In this document: positions 27,924 to 37,240 of the stretch, in pieces
How positions within the stretch are numbered: position 1 is the first letter of the stretch
Layout: each line of letters starts with the position of its first letter
Assembly (NCBI GenBank): GCA_947631025.1
Contig: CANRKA010000005.1
Location: forward strand, 1 to 47,966
Reading direction: 5' to 3'
Length of the DNA stretch: 47,966 bases
From: an uncultured Clostridia bacterium
GTDB taxonomy: Bacteria; Bacillota; Clostridia; TANB77; CAG-508
Made by a program: the position numbers and the translations under genes
Notes under the pieces: model-generated
The model's database searches: none
What the model was told of the DNA's origin: nothing
What the model saw: the letters and a program-made list of their open reading frames with translations, nothing else

Positions 27924-28642
27924 TATAACACCTCTGTTGCCTTAACTATTACTCTTTGTTTACTATCATTTGTACACGTAATTAAAGTAACTTCTCTCTT
28001 ACCACCTGTAAGCTGGCTAGTACACGCAACATTTTCAGGATCTACTGAATATTTGTCATATACAGAATATTTAACTGTTTTTCCTCTTAAATCTGTTAAT
28101 TCTATAATATCTCCATTTTCAAGTGTAGGAACTTTACTAAAGAATTTTGTATTTCTATAGTTATGACCTACAATACAGAAGTTTCCTACTTGGTTTGGTT
28201 CTGGTCCCCAAAATTTATTTGGTGCAATTTTAAGTAGTTCATCAGAAGCTCCTGAAAGTACAGGATAATTAACACCGATTTTTGGTATATTTACAATAGC
28301 AATTGTAGAATATGTTGTTCCTGATGCAGTTGTTTGAATTTCTGGACTAAATGCTGCTGTTTCTATTGAATCATCTTCTTCTTCATTATCTAGTATTACA
28401 ACTAATACATCTCCCTCATTCTTCATTACTGTATCATCTTCAATAGGGTCTATATCTACATTTGCTAAAATTTCTTTCGATATAGCTTCATCTCTGTTTC
28501 TCTCATATACTTGATATATATAATAGGCACTAAGAATGCACACTAAAATAATAGAGATGATAAATTCAACTCTATATAGCTTTTTCTTCTTTTTCAATTC
28601 TGGCGTTACATATAATCTTTGCGTTACTAGAATTTGATTCAT
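27923..28642 (-). CDS. Sortase (class not resolved)
   Basis: 239 residues. A short cytoplasmic N-terminus and one membrane helix (about 24-43) are followed by an acidic linker and the sortase barrel. The catalytic triad is visible: His160 in VGHNYRN, Cys223 in TLITCTND and Arg230 in SKQRVIVKA. It is a membrane-bound cysteine transpeptidase that attaches surface proteins to the cell wall or links pilin subunits. No LPXTG-type substrate lies next to it, and the large surface protein at 43781-47599 has no obvious LPXTG. Its stop overlaps the start of the DUF951 gene. Class D or E is possible but undecided. Confidence 0.9.
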   Translation of the reverse strand: MNQILVTQRLYVTPELKKKKKLYRVEFIISIILVCILSAYYIYQVYERNRDEAISKEILANVDIDPIEDDTVMKNEGDVLVVILDNEEEDDSIETAAFSPEIQTTASGTTYSTIAIVNIPKIGVNYPVLSGASDELLKIAPNKFWGPEPNQVGNFCIVGHNYRNTKFFSKVPTLENGDIIELTDLRGKTVKYSVYDKYSVDPENVACTSQLTGGKREVTLITCTNDSKQRVIVKATEVL

Positions 28643-28752
28643 ACTATATATCTCCTATTATTTTATAAACCTTTCCTTTTATATTATAACATATATAAGA
28701 TATATTTTAAAATAGTTTAGCATAAATTTTTATTTTACATTTACATTACATT

Positions 28753-28890
28753 TTATTTAGATTCTTTGTCTTTGTCTTTATCTTCTTTTTTATTTAATAC
28801 AATACTATTAAATAACTCTTCTATATTATATTTTGAATTCAATTCCTCTATTTGCTTATTTTTTTCTGTATCTTTTTCTCTTTTTAACAT
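28753..28890 (-). CDS. Small charged hypothetical protein (45 aa)
   Basis: Begins MLKREKDTEKN and ends in a Lys/Asp-rich tail. Predicted helical (KQIEELNSKYNIEELFNSIV). AAGGAGGAA precedes the ATG at 28890, and it starts 9 bases after the rsmA stop on the same strand, so it is very likely co-translated with rsmA. No family recognised. Confidence 0.6.
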   Translation of the reverse strand: MLKREKDTEKNKQIEELNSKYNIEELFNSIVLNKKEDKDKDKESK

Positions 28891-28899
28891 ATTTCCTCC

Positions 28900-29751
28900 T
28901 TATTTATCTAATAATTCTGTTATTTGTGCAAAATCTTGCATTGATAATTTTTCTGCTCTTATATTTGCATTAATATTTAATTTTTCTAAAATTTTTGTAA
29001 TTTTTTCTTTTGAAACAATTCCGCTGTTACTAACAGAATTTACAAATGTTTTTCTTTTTTGCATAAAAGAAACTTTAATTAATTTAAAAAATAATTCTTT
29101 GTTTTCTACATCCACTGGAGGCTTTGCTCTTAATTTTAATTTTATAACTTCAGATTTTACCTTTGGCTCTGGAATAAAACATGTGCTATCTACTATTCTC
29201 ACCATTTCAGGTTCTGCATAATAATATACAGAATATGTTATAGCTCCGGTAGATTTTTCGCCTGGCACTTCAGTTAGTCTTTCAGCTACTTCTTTTTGTA
29301 CCATTACTGTAATGCTATCTATTTGTAAATTTTCTTCTAATAATTTCATTATTATTGGAGTTGTAATATAATATGGCAAATTTGCAACTATTTTTACATT
29401 TTTAATACTACTGCTTTTATTTTCTTTTATTAATGTATGTAAGTCTAGTTTCATTATATCTTCATTTATTATTTCAAAATTATTATATAAAAAAAATCTT
29501 TCTTTTAATATTGAAATCATTCTTTTATCTAATTCTATGCAAATTACTTTTCCCGCTCTTTCCAAAAGATATTTTGTTAAAGTTCCAAGTCCTGGTCCAA
29601 TTTCTATTATCAAATCTTCTTTATTAATTTTAGCAGCTTCACAGCTATCTAAAATAACATTTTCGTCTATTAAAAAATTTTGTCCTAATTTTTTATTAGC
29701 TACAATTCCATATTTATTCATTAAGAATTTTGTTTCTTCGTATAAATTCAT
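28900..29751 (-). CDS. rsmA: 16S rRNA dimethyladenosine transferase RsmA (KsgA)
   Basis: 283 residues. Family motifs in order: KKLGQNFLIDENV (about 19-31), the SAM site IEIGPGLGTLTKYL (about 50-63), and the catalytic NLPYYITTPI (about 122-131). It dimethylates A1518 and A1519 of 16S rRNA as a late checkpoint in 30S assembly. The start at 29751 has AAGAGG upstream. A small ORF follows closely. No in-frame CGG. Confidence 0.95.
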   Translation of the reverse strand: MNLYEETKFLMNKYGIVANKKLGQNFLIDENVILDSCEAAKINKEDLIIEIGPGLGTLTKYLLERAGKVICIELDKRMISILKERFFLYNNFEIINEDIMKLDLHTLIKENKSSSIKNVKIVANLPYYITTPIIMKLLEENLQIDSITVMVQKEVAERLTEVPGEKSTGAITYSVYYYAEPEMVRIVDSTCFIPEPKVKSEVIKLKLRAKPPVDVENKELFFKLIKVSFMQKRKTFVNSVSNSGIVSKEKITKILEKLNINANIRAEKLSMQDFAQITELLDK

Positions 29752-29871
29752 ATTTTTCCTCTTATCTAATTTATAAATTATTTATTTCTTTTTTTAATAT
29801 TCTTCTTACCTTTTATATTTCTATTATATTTAATTAAAAAACATCTGTCAATTTTTAAATTACATGATAGT

Positions 29872-30234
29872 TTAAAAAACTTGCTTAATTTGATTTAGTT
29901 TATAAGGTTTATCATTTTGCATAAAAACTTCTATTACATCAAATCTTATATAAACATTTTTTAATTTATGTATATATTCATAATATTTAGCTACATTTAT
30001 AATATGATTTTGTTTTCTATTATTTACAGCTTCTATTGGTGTTCCATACTCAAAATTATTTCTTGTTTTTACCTCTATAAATACTAATTCTTCTTTTTTA
30101 TTATCAAAAGCTATTATATCTATTTCTCCTGTTTTACAATGAAAGTTTCTTTCTATTATTGTGTATGCTTTATCTTGTAAAAATTCTATCGCATAGCTTT
30201 CCCCTTTTTTTCCTGTTTCATGCCTTCTATACAT
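29872..30234 (-). CDS. yraN: YraN family endonuclease-like protein
   Basis: 120 residues, the normal length. It has the PD-(D/E)XK-like core of the UPF0102 family: GKKGESYAIEFL at the N-terminus, then CKTGEIDIIAFD and LVFIEVKTRNN. A role in DNA repair or recombination is presumed but not established. It starts one base after the dprA stop, so it is translationally coupled. comM-dprA-yraN is a common order in Clostridia. Confidence 0.9.
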   Translation of the reverse strand: MYRRHETGKKGESYAIEFLQDKAYTIIERNFHCKTGEIDIIAFDNKKEELVFIEVKTRNNFEYGTPIEAVNNRKQNHIINVAKYYEYIHKLKNVYIRFDVIEVFMQNDKPYKLNQIKQVF

Positions 30235-30235
30235 T

Positions 30236-31093
30236 TTACCCTTTCCTTTTTATCATATTTCCTGGTACAACTTGTACTAATCCTTCCATTTCCATTAATG
30301 TAATCATACTTGATATATCACTTATTTTGCATTTTAATTTTTTGCATATATCATTTAATGGTATTGGATTATATGTTAATATTTCATATATAGGTTTATA
30401 TTCATCGCTTATTTCTATTTTACATATCTCTTCTTGTTTATCTTTTTCTAACATATTAAACTCACATAATATATCTTCTACACATGTTACTAATTTACAT
30501 CCTTCTTGTATTAATCTGTTATTACCAATTCCTGTTACAGTTTCTAGCATATGTGGAATACAAAATACTTTTTTCCCTTGCTCTAAGCTGTACCTTGCTG
30601 TTATACTAGTACCGCTTCTATATGCAGATTCTATTACTAATGTTCCTATACTTAAGCCACTTACAATTCTATTTCTTTCTACAAAAAGTTTACTATTAGC
30701 CTCTGTTTCTGGTTCATATTCTGAGATAACTAATCCATTATTATAAATAATTTCTTTATATAAATAAATATTTTCCTTTGGGAATATTTTATCTAATCCA
30801 TCTCCTAAAACTGCAATTGTTTTTCCTCCCACCTCTAAACACGCTTTATGAGCTACACTATCTATTCCCGTTGCCATACCACTTACAATACAAAATCCAT
30901 TTTCACTTAACTGTTTTGAAAATTTTTCAGCCATTTTTACTCCATATTCACTGCAACATCTTGAACCTATAATAGCAATTGCTGGCATATTAAATAATTC
31001 TATATTTCCATTACAATATAGTTGATTTGGTGGTTTTTTTATATTTTTTAATTTTTCTGGATATATTTCATCTTCTAATGTTATCTTTCTCAA
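30236..31093 (-). CDS. dprA: DNA-processing protein DprA (Smf)
   Basis: 285 residues: the Rossmann-fold core plus a C-terminal winged-helix domain. Core motifs are AIIGSRCCSEYG, VSGMATGIDSVAHKA, VLGDGLDKIFPKEN and ISEYEPE; the C-terminal DML1-like helix begins near 225. DprA loads RecA on incoming single-stranded DNA during transformation. It lacks the extra N-terminal SAM domain seen in some longer DprA proteins. It lies 14 bases after comM and 1 base before yraN, forming a competence/repair operon. Confidence 0.93.
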   Translation of the reverse strand: MRKITLEDEIYPEKLKNIKKPPNQLYCNGNIELFNMPAIAIIGSRCCSEYGVKMAEKFSKQLSENGFCIVSGMATGIDSVAHKACLEVGGKTIAVLGDGLDKIFPKENIYLYKEIIYNNGLVISEYEPETEANSKLFVERNRIVSGLSIGTLVIESAYRSGTSITARYSLEQGKKVFCIPHMLETVTGIGNNRLIQEGCKLVTCVEDILCEFNMLEKDKQEEICKIEISDEYKPIYEILTYNPIPLNDICKKLKCKISDISSMITLMEMEGLVQVVPGNMIKRKG

Positions 31094-31107
31094 TTTTTCT
31101 CCTTATT

Positions 31108-32643
31108 TTAATTAAAATATTTTCTATCTAAACTTCTGTATTGAATTGCTTCTGCAATGTGTTTTGCTTCTATATTTTCTTTTTCATCTAAATCTGCAAT
31201 TGTTCTTGCAACTTTTATAATTCTATCGTGTGCTCTTGCACTTAAACCTAATTTTTCAAATGCATTCTTTAAAATTTCTTTTCCTTTTTTATCTAACTTA
31301 CAATATTTTTGCATTAATTTTGGGGTTAATTCAGAATTTGAAAATATTTTACTGTCTTTATATCTTTCTAATTGAATTTTTCTTGCTTTATCAACTCTTT
31401 TTTTAATTTCACTTGAATTTTCTGAAGGAACGTCTTTTTCTAACTTATCATATTTAACACTTGACACTTCAACTTGAATGTCTATTCTATCTAATAATGG
31501 ACCGACTAATTCTTCCCATATAATTTTTAATTTGATTTTCTGAACAAGTACATTCTTTTTCTCTGGAACCGGTAATAGCCACAAGGACATGGATTTAAAG
31601 ATACTACAAGCATGCAATTACATGGATACGTTAAACTTGCATTTACTCTGGAAATTGTAATTTGCTTATCTTCTAAGGGTGTTCTCATAACCTCTAAAGT
31701 ATTTTTGTTAAACTCTGTTAACTCATCTAAAAACAATACTCCATAATGTGATAAACTCATTTCTCCTGGTTTTGGAATACGTCCTCCACCTACTAAAGAC
31801 ACAGAAGAAATTGTATGGTGTGGTGCTCTAAATGGTCTTGTTGTAATTAGAGGAATATGATTAGGTAAATTTCCTGCAATACTGTGTATTTTTGTTATTT
31901 CTAGTGCTTCTTCAAAAGTTAAATTTGGAAGTATTGTTGGTATTCTTCTTGCAATCATTGTTTTGCCGTGAACCCGGGCTTCCTATTAACATTATATTGT
32001 GCGCTCCACTTGCTGCAACTTCTACTGCTCTTTTTATATTTTCTTGTCCTTTTACTTCTGAAAAATCTAGTAAATATTTATCTGTTGCCTCAAATAAGTT
32101 ATCTATATTTACTTTTTCAACTTGTATTTTAGTTTTATTATTTAAAAATTGAACTACCTGACTTAAATCTTTTGCTGGTATTACTTCTATATTTTTTACA
32201 ACTGCTGCTTCTTTTGCATTTTCTACTGGTAGAATAACCTTTTTTATTCCAAGTTTTGATGCCTCTATACACATTGGCAATATTCCATTTACTTTATTTA
32301 ATTTACCATCTAAAGATAATTCTCCAATAAAAATATATTCATCTAAATTATTATTTTGTATATTTTCCATTGACTTTAATATTCCTATTGCAATTGGTAA
32401 ATCAAATAAAGAGCCCTCTTTTTTTGTATTTGCAGGTGATAAATTTATAATAATTTTTCTACTCTCATAATCAAAACCTGAATTTTTTATTGCTGTTCTA
32501 ACTCTTTCTTTGGATTCTTTAACACTTGCATCTGGCAGACCTACTACATCAAAGCTAGGAATTCCTGCAGATACATCCACTTCAACTTGAATTAAATATC
32601 CTTCTAGGCCTTGCAAACCCATGCTTTGTACAATTGATAACAT
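31108..32643 (-). CDS. comM: Mg-chelatase-like AAA+ ATPase ComM (YifB), read through three +1 shifts
   Basis: ComM is a hexameric helicase that promotes branch migration during natural transformation. Taken as triplets, the region gives three overlapping fragments. Skipping one C at each of three CGG codons gives one 510-residue protein, the family length. N-terminal Lon-like/chelatase domain ([26 protein letters not shown]), Walker A SPG-SGKT at about 226 (site 5), Mg-chelatase core with [26 protein letters not shown] (site 6, about 358) and [12 protein letters not shown] (site 7, about 380), then the C-terminal domain with [16 protein letters not shown]. All three restored glycines are conserved. 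AAGGAGG precedes the start, and a terminator-like hairpin precedes the RBS. First gene of comM-dprA-yraN. Confidence 0.95.
31501..31504 (-). other. +1 recoding site 7: AGT C GGT (comM)
   Basis: About codon 380, only 22 codons after site 6. It is in frame only if site 6 was shifted. Skipping C gives [12 protein letters not shown], nearly invariant in the family. Confidence 0.96.
31568..31571 (-). other. +1 recoding site 6: TAC C GGT (comM)
   Basis: About codon 358 after the first shift. Skipping C gives CGYYG followed by SREKECTC, the standard ComM cysteine motif. Confidence 0.96.
31965..31968 (-). other. +1 recoding site 5: TCA C GGC (comM Walker A)
   Basis: Codon 226 is CGG. Skipping C turns SR-QNND into SGKT, completing the P-loop. 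Lysine and threonine of Walker A are only in the +1 frame. Confidence 0.96.
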
Positions 32644-32660
32644 TTTTCCTCCTTAAAAAT

Positions 32661-32708
32661 AAAAAAAGCAAAGAAATTAAACGCAGATTTAATACGTTTT
32701 TCTTTGCT
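32661..32708 (-). terminator. Terminator/attenuator hairpin just upstream of the comM RBS
   Basis: Minus-strand arms AGCAAAGAAA and TTTCTTTGCT (10 bp) around an inner ACG/CGT pair, followed by seven T residues. The AGGAGG of comM begins about 8 bases after the T run. There is no complete gene upstream on this strand, since the HD-GYP gene is divergent. The hairpin therefore acts on transcripts entering comM, or ends a short RNA. The rest of 32644-32878 shows no ORF I would support. Confidence 0.65.
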
Positions 32709-32878
32709 CCCTAAATATTTATTTTTAATATTTTTAGCATATAATTTTATTTTTATCAAGTAAAATCGTTCGACAAAATTCAACACATTTATTTTATGCA
32801 AGAAAACTACCAACTAACATTTGACTTTTTATATTTATATTTATATAATTTTATAAAATATATATTAGGAGGAATATT

Positions 32879-33817
32879 ATGTCTTCTCAAGAATTTGATT
32901 TTTATGATAAAACCAGCTTAAAATCTTATAATTTAACTTCTAGTATGAGATATCAACTTTCTATGCTAGATAGATTAGATGCTTTTACTAGAAAACATTC
33001 TGAAAATGTTGCAAGTATTGTTTGTAGATTATGCGAATATTTACATTTAAATAAAAACTTTACTTCTTATTGTACAATTTGTGCATATTTGCATGATATA
33101 GGAAAACTATCTATTCCTCCTGCAATTCTTCAAAAACCATCAAAACTTACTGATGAAGAATATGAAATAATGAAAACGCATACATTGGTTGGATATAAAA
33201 TGTGTATGGATGATTTACAATTAAGACCTTATGCCTTAGGTGCAAAATATCATCATGAATGTTTAGATGGCTCTGGTTACCCTGAAGGCTTAAAAGGAAA
33301 TCAAATTCCTTTAGAAGCACAAATTATAAAAGTCGCGGATGAATATGATGCTATAGTTAGTAAAAGACAATATAAAACCCATATAAATATTTCTGAAACT
33401 TTAAAAATTTTAATTAAAGAAACTCAACCTTCAAACAGAGAAGTTGCATTAGATAATGCAGCAAGTGGAGCTAAAGTTGGAAGACTTAATAAAAAAGTTG
33501 TTAAAACTTTATTTAAAGTTGTAATTGAAGATACTGAATATGAAATTAGTTGCCTAATAGGCTATCTTGACTTCTTAAAAAATGAAATTAAGAGACTAAA
33601 AACTATTCAAGAATATGAACAAAAAATGAACGCTGCTACTACAGATAAAAAACATAACTATTATAAAGAAGGTATTGAACTTTTACTACAAGAAGGAGAA
33701 ACTTTCGACAATTACCATAATGTTCTTTGTGAATATGAAGATGCCTTAAGTAATAGACAAGATATTATAGATAAATTATATAATGAAATAAAAATAATAA
33801 AAAAATTAAGAGTTTAA
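32879..33817 (+). CDS. HD-GYP domain phosphohydrolase
   Basis: 312 residues. The HD-GYP core is at 40-160: AYLHDIGKLSIPP carries the HD pair, YHHECLDGSGYPEGL gives the HHE and GYP-type motif, and ADEYDAIVSKR the distal Asp. Such proteins usually degrade cyclic di-GMP. The C-terminal half (about 200-312) is a charged helical region of unknown role. No sensor domain or signal peptide is present, so it is cytoplasmic. It is the only gene on the plus strand in this region, with TAGGAGGA before the start. It may counter the GGDEF protein at 41769-42692. Confidence 0.85.
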   Translation: MSSQEFDFYDKTSLKSYNLTSSMRYQLSMLDRLDAFTRKHSENVASIVCRLCEYLHLNKNFTSYCTICAYLHDIGKLSIPPAILQKPSKLTDEEYEIMKTHTLVGYKMCMDDLQLRPYALGAKYHHECLDGSGYPEGLKGNQIPLEAQIIKVADEYDAIVSKRQYKTHINISETLKILIKETQPSNREVALDNAASGAKVGRLNKKVVKTLFKVVIEDTEYEISCLIGYLDFLKNEIKRLKTIQEYEQKMNAATTDKKHNYYKEGIELLLQEGETFDNYHNVLCEYEDALSNRQDIIDKLYNEIKIIKKLRV

Positions 33818-33819
33818 AA

Positions 33820-33845
33820 TTAGGTCGCTATAAATAGCGACCTAA
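33820..33845. terminator. Perfect hairpin after the HD-GYP gene
   Basis: TTAGGTCGCTAT, two bases, then its exact reverse complement. Nearly identical to the terminator at 6302-6335. There is only a weak T run on the plus strand, so it may be a paired repeat as much as a terminator. Confidence 0.6.
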
Positions 33846-33896
33846 TCTAATCTTATTATTAAATACTATAATTATTTATATTTTGCATATTATTTC

Positions 33897-34247
33897 TTAT
33901 TCTTCTAATCCAAAACTTACCCCTAAAGCATTATTAATTTTATCTATTACATTGTTATCATTTATATGCCCTATTTTTTCTTTTAATCTACTTTTATCTA
34001 TTGTTCTTATTTGTTCAGCTAAAATAATTGAATCTGACTTTAGACCACTACTTGCTGAATCTATTTCTATATGGGTTGGAAGCTTACTTTTTGTTTTTTG
34101 TGAGGTTATTGCAGCAGCAATTACTGTAGGACTATATTTATTTCCCATATCATTTTGAATAATTAAAACCGGTCTTATTCCACCTTGTTCGGAACCTATT
34201 ACTGGGCTTAAGTCTGCATAGAACATATCTCCTCTTTTTATTATCAT
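33897..34247 (-). CDS. MazF/NdoA-type mRNA endoribonuclease toxin
   Basis: 116 residues, the normal length. Family sequence is plain: [29 protein letters not shown] and TVIAAAITS. It cleaves single-stranded RNA at short sites. The start at 34247 has GGGAGTG 8 bases upstream; an ATG 15 bases earlier is less likely. In many Firmicutes the gene follows an alanine racemase and a small antitoxin gene. Here the upstream neighbour is a GerS-like gene and no MazE-like ORF is visible on either side. Confidence 0.92.
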   Translation of the reverse strand: MIIKRGDMFYADLSPVIGSEQGGIRPVLIIQNDMGNKYSPTVIAAAITSQKTKSKLPTHIEIDSASSGLKSDSIILAEQIRTIDKSRLKEKIGHINDNNVIDKINNALGVSFGLEE

Positions 34248-34321
34248 TTTCTTCACTCCCACTACTGGTATATTTAATTATTTTAAATATTAGTTCAAGA
34301 TAAAGAAAATAGTAGTATATT

Positions 34322-34948
34322 TTATTTTATACTATTTAATGTTATCTCATTATATACTATGTAAACTATTACTTTTTTGCTAATGTCCTCAACTTCTAAT
34401 TTTGTAGGTTTTTTTGTATTTGTATCTATATATAGTGTTTTATTTATAAAATATTTATTATTATTTTTTATATGTGTTGATAATATGATTTGCCCATCTT
34501 TTTCTTCTAATTTGGAATCAGAACATTCTTTATAATTTTTTATAAAGGTATTTAAAAATAAGTGATTTTCTGTAATATAATTATAATTATCATAAATTTT
34601 ATTTAAATTTAATTTTGTATTATTTATACTTAAATTATTATTTTCATTTATTATTGTTAATCCTTCTATATTACTTGGCTCTACAACTATTTGCTTTGCA
34701 AAATCCGGAGCCTTATATTCTTGCTTTAAAATATATCTATTTTTATTTTTATTGCTTGTTATAGTTACATCTACATCTGCCTTATATGAATTAATATTTA
34801 AAATATAATCAGAAACTTCTTTAGTAGAATTTCCAATATTAGTATTTCCACTATTATTTTTTTTATAAATGTTTTTTGCAAAAAATATTATTGCAATTAT
34901 TAAAATTATAAAAATACAAATTAAAAAAACTTTTTTATTTATTTTCAT
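34322..34948 (-). CDS. LolA-like lipoprotein/membrane protein resembling GerS
   Basis: 208 residues. An N-terminal hydrophobic helix (about 6-26) is followed by a LolA-like beta domain with typical alternation: DYILNINSYKADVDVTITSN, then YKAPDFAKQIVVEP, then a C-terminal strand after KPTKLEVED. This matches the outer-membrane-lipoprotein-sorting fold used by GerS-type germination proteins of Clostridia. There is no clean lipobox cysteine, so it may be anchored by the helix. In C. difficile GerS is required for cortex-lytic activity during germination; the same role is inference. CwlD, which makes the muramic lactam used in germination, is encoded about 6 kb away. Confidence 0.6.
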   Translation of the reverse strand: MKINKKVFLICIFIILIIAIIFFAKNIYKKNNSGNTNIGNSTKEVSDYILNINSYKADVDVTITSNKNKNRYILKQEYKAPDFAKQIVVEPSNIEGLTIINENNNLSINNTKLNLNKIYDNYNYITENHLFLNTFIKNYKECSDSKLEEKDGQIILSTHIKNNNKYFINKTLYIDTNTKKPTKLEVEDISKKVIVYIVYNEITLNSIK

Positions 34949-34999
34949 TAAATTCTCCCCTTTTAAAATTTATTAATTTTTTATACTTATTTATCAAAA

Positions 35000-35025
35000 A
35001 AAAGAATAGAAAAATCTATTCTTTT
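35000..35025 (-). terminator. Terminator of the dus gene
   Basis: Stem AAAAGAATAGA/TCTATTCTTTT with a 4-base loop. It lies just past the dus stop and before the GerS-like gene. Confidence 0.7.
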
Positions 35026-35034
35026 AATTTATAT

Positions 35035-36009
35035 TCATATACAATTAAAATATTCTGTTAAAGTTTGTATCATTTCTTTTTCTGTTTCAATTTTATTAAT
35101 TTTTTCTCTTATTTTACTAGAATCTTTTAAATTTTTTATATACCAACTTATTTGCTTTCTCATTTCTCTAATGCCTGTATATTCTCCTTTAATTTCTATT
35201 TCCATTTTTAAATGTTTTTTTATCATCTCAAATTTTTCGCTATTACTTATTTCTTTTAATTTTTCACCAGTTTTAAAATAATATATTAATTTGCTGAATA
35301 TCCATGGATTTCCAAATGCACCTCTTCCTATCATAATTCCATCTACTCCAGTATATTCAAACATATGCTTTGCCATTTCCTCATCTACTATATCTCCATT
35401 CCCTATAACTGGTATTTTAACTGCCTCTTTAACCTTTTTTATACAATCTAAATCTGCTTTACCTGAATAAAATTCTGCTCTTGTTCTACCATGTATAGTA
35501 ATAGCAGATGCTCCCGCCTGCTCAAATATCTTTGCGGCTTCTACTGCAACAATGTTTTCATTGTTCCAACCTTTTCTAAATTTTACTGTTACAGGCTTAT
35601 TTGTAGCTTCAACAACCTCTTTTACAATCTTTCCTGCTAATTCCAAATCTAATAGTAGTTTGCTTCCATCACCATTTTTTACAACTTTAGGTGCAGGGCA
35701 TCCCATATTTAAATCAATAATATCTGCAAAATCACTTACATATTTTGCACCATATTTCATTGCTTCAATATCGCTACCAAATATTTGAACAGAAATAAGT
35801 TTTTGTTCTCCATCTATATTTAATAGATTCTTTGTTTTTTCATCATTATAAAATAATGCCTTACTACTAACCATTTCTGTTGTTGCTAAACCAGCTCCTT
35901 GCTCTTTGCACAATATTCTAAATGGCAGGTCTGTAATACCTGCCATTGGGGCTAATAAAATATTGTTTTTTAATTCTACATTTCCTATTTTTAATTTTTT
36001 TAAATACAT
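35035..36009 (-). CDS. dus: tRNA-dihydrouridine synthase
   Basis: 324 residues. FMN-dependent reductase of uridines in the tRNA D-loop. Motifs are APMAGITDLPFRILCKEQGA at the N-terminus, QIFGSD, DLNMGCPAPKVVKNGDGSKL with the catalytic Cys near 102, IHGRTRAEFYSGKAD, GNGDIVDEE, and the flavin phosphate loop MIGRGAFGNPW. Most like DusB of Gram-positive bacteria. It lies 105 bases after rodA and is closed by a terminator. No in-frame CGG. Confidence 0.93.
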   Translation of the reverse strand: MYLKKLKIGNVELKNNILLAPMAGITDLPFRILCKEQGAGLATTEMVSSKALFYNDEKTKNLLNIDGEQKLISVQIFGSDIEAMKYGAKYVSDFADIIDLNMGCPAPKVVKNGDGSKLLLDLELAGKIVKEVVEATNKPVTVKFRKGWNNENIVAVEAAKIFEQAGASAITIHGRTRAEFYSGKADLDCIKKVKEAVKIPVIGNGDIVDEEMAKHMFEYTGVDGIMIGRGAFGNPWIFSKLIYYFKTGEKLKEISNSEKFEMIKKHLKMEIEIKGEYTGIREMRKQISWYIKNLKDSSKIREKINKIETEKEMIQTLTEYFNCI

Positions 36010-36114
36010 TTTTATTTCCTTAAATTCTATTTATTATAAAATTACTGCATACAATTATAGTTTTATTAATTTGTACATCTATATAAACAATGTAATATTT
36101 TAATATAAATTATA

Positions 36115-37222
36115 TTATTCTGCAAAAATTGATCTTTGTCTTCTTCCACTTATATTCATTAAAATTGCTAAAAGTGCAAAATTGGTTAATAATGAACTTC
36201 CTCCATAACTTACAAATGGAAGTGGTACACCAGTAATTGGTAATAGTCCCATTGTCATTCCAATATTTTCTATCATATGAAATAAAAATATTCCTGCAAT
36301 TCCCATAGCAATATATGTTCCTAAATCATCTTTTGCTGTTTTTGCAATGTAGACTGCTTTTGTTATCATTATTACATATATTATAATAACACTTCCTGCT
36401 ATTATAAATCCCATTTCTTCACTTATAACAGAAAAAATAAAGTCTGTTGTTTTTGGATATAAAAATCCTAATTGTGTTTGATTTCCCTTAAGTACTCCCA
36501 TTCCAAATAATTTTCCAGAGCCTATTGCTAATTTTGATTGTATAATGTTATATCCTGAGCCTCTAGCATCTATTTCTGGATTTAAATATACCTGAATTCT
36601 AGATTTTGCATGGTCTGGTAATATAAATTTATATACTAAAGGTGATAGCAAAATAATAGCTATTAAAGTTACAATTATATATTTTTTATTTAAACCTGCA
36701 ACAAATAACATAAGGAAAGTCGCAACTAAAAATGCCATTGCTGTACCATAATCTGGTTGCATTATTATTAATATTGTTGGAACTATTACAATTGCTAAAC
36801 ATGTTAATAATTTTCTTGGTTTATTTAATTCATTTCGTCCACCTTCTTGAATTTTGCATAATAAAGATGCTAGTGTAAGTATAACAAAAATTTTGGCAAC
36901 TTCTGATGGTTGAAATGTAAATAATTTTAATTCAAACCAACTTTTTGCTCCATTAACTGGTGTTGTAAATAAAACCGCAATAAGAAGTATTATACTTATT
37001 CCGGTAGAATACTGGAGCAGCTTTTGCAATTAATTCATAATCAACAAAAATTAAACTAATTACAATTGGTATACAAATTACTAACCATATTATTTGTTTT
37101 TGTAAGCTCTCATAACCAGAATCATGTGTTGCAGAAAACAGTGCTATCATCCCTATAATAGATAAAATGATAGCACACACAAAAACTCCCCAATCTATAT
37201 TTTTTAAAAATCTTTTTCTCAT
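36115..37222 (-). CDS. rodA: RodA/FtsW-type SEDS glycosyltransferase, +1 shift
   Basis: 368 residues after correction, the family length, with about ten membrane helices. SEDS proteins polymerise lipid II into glycan strands, with a class B PBP partner. The first two helices are before the shift (LKNIDWGVFVCAIIL; LVICIPIVISLIFVDYELIA). Codon 74 is CGG. Skipping C gives FY-G-ISIILLIAVLF, the third helix. After it come NGAKSWFELKLFTFQPSEVA, the catalytic-region loop QPDYGTA, and the C-terminal VPLPFVSYGGSSLLTN. It follows minE by 18 bases; RodA rather than FtsW is inferred from that neighbourhood. Confidence 0.93.
37000..37003 (-). other. +1 recoding site 8: TAC C GGA (rodA)
   Basis: Codon 74 is CGG in the middle of a membrane helix. 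Triplet reading produces polar, unrelated residues and a stop after about 17 codons. Skipping C restores a continuous hydrophobic helix beginning with Gly. Confidence 0.92.
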
Positions 37223-37240
37223 GTTAACCCTCTATATATT

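Noticed and set aside
31108..32643. Three separate overlapping genes at the comM locus
   Set aside because: The pieces are consecutive parts of one ComM protein; each junction is a CGG before a conserved glycine.
32604..32813. ORF of 69 codons overlapping the comM start
   Set aside because: It spans the terminator-like hairpin, has no RBS and no recognisable sequence.
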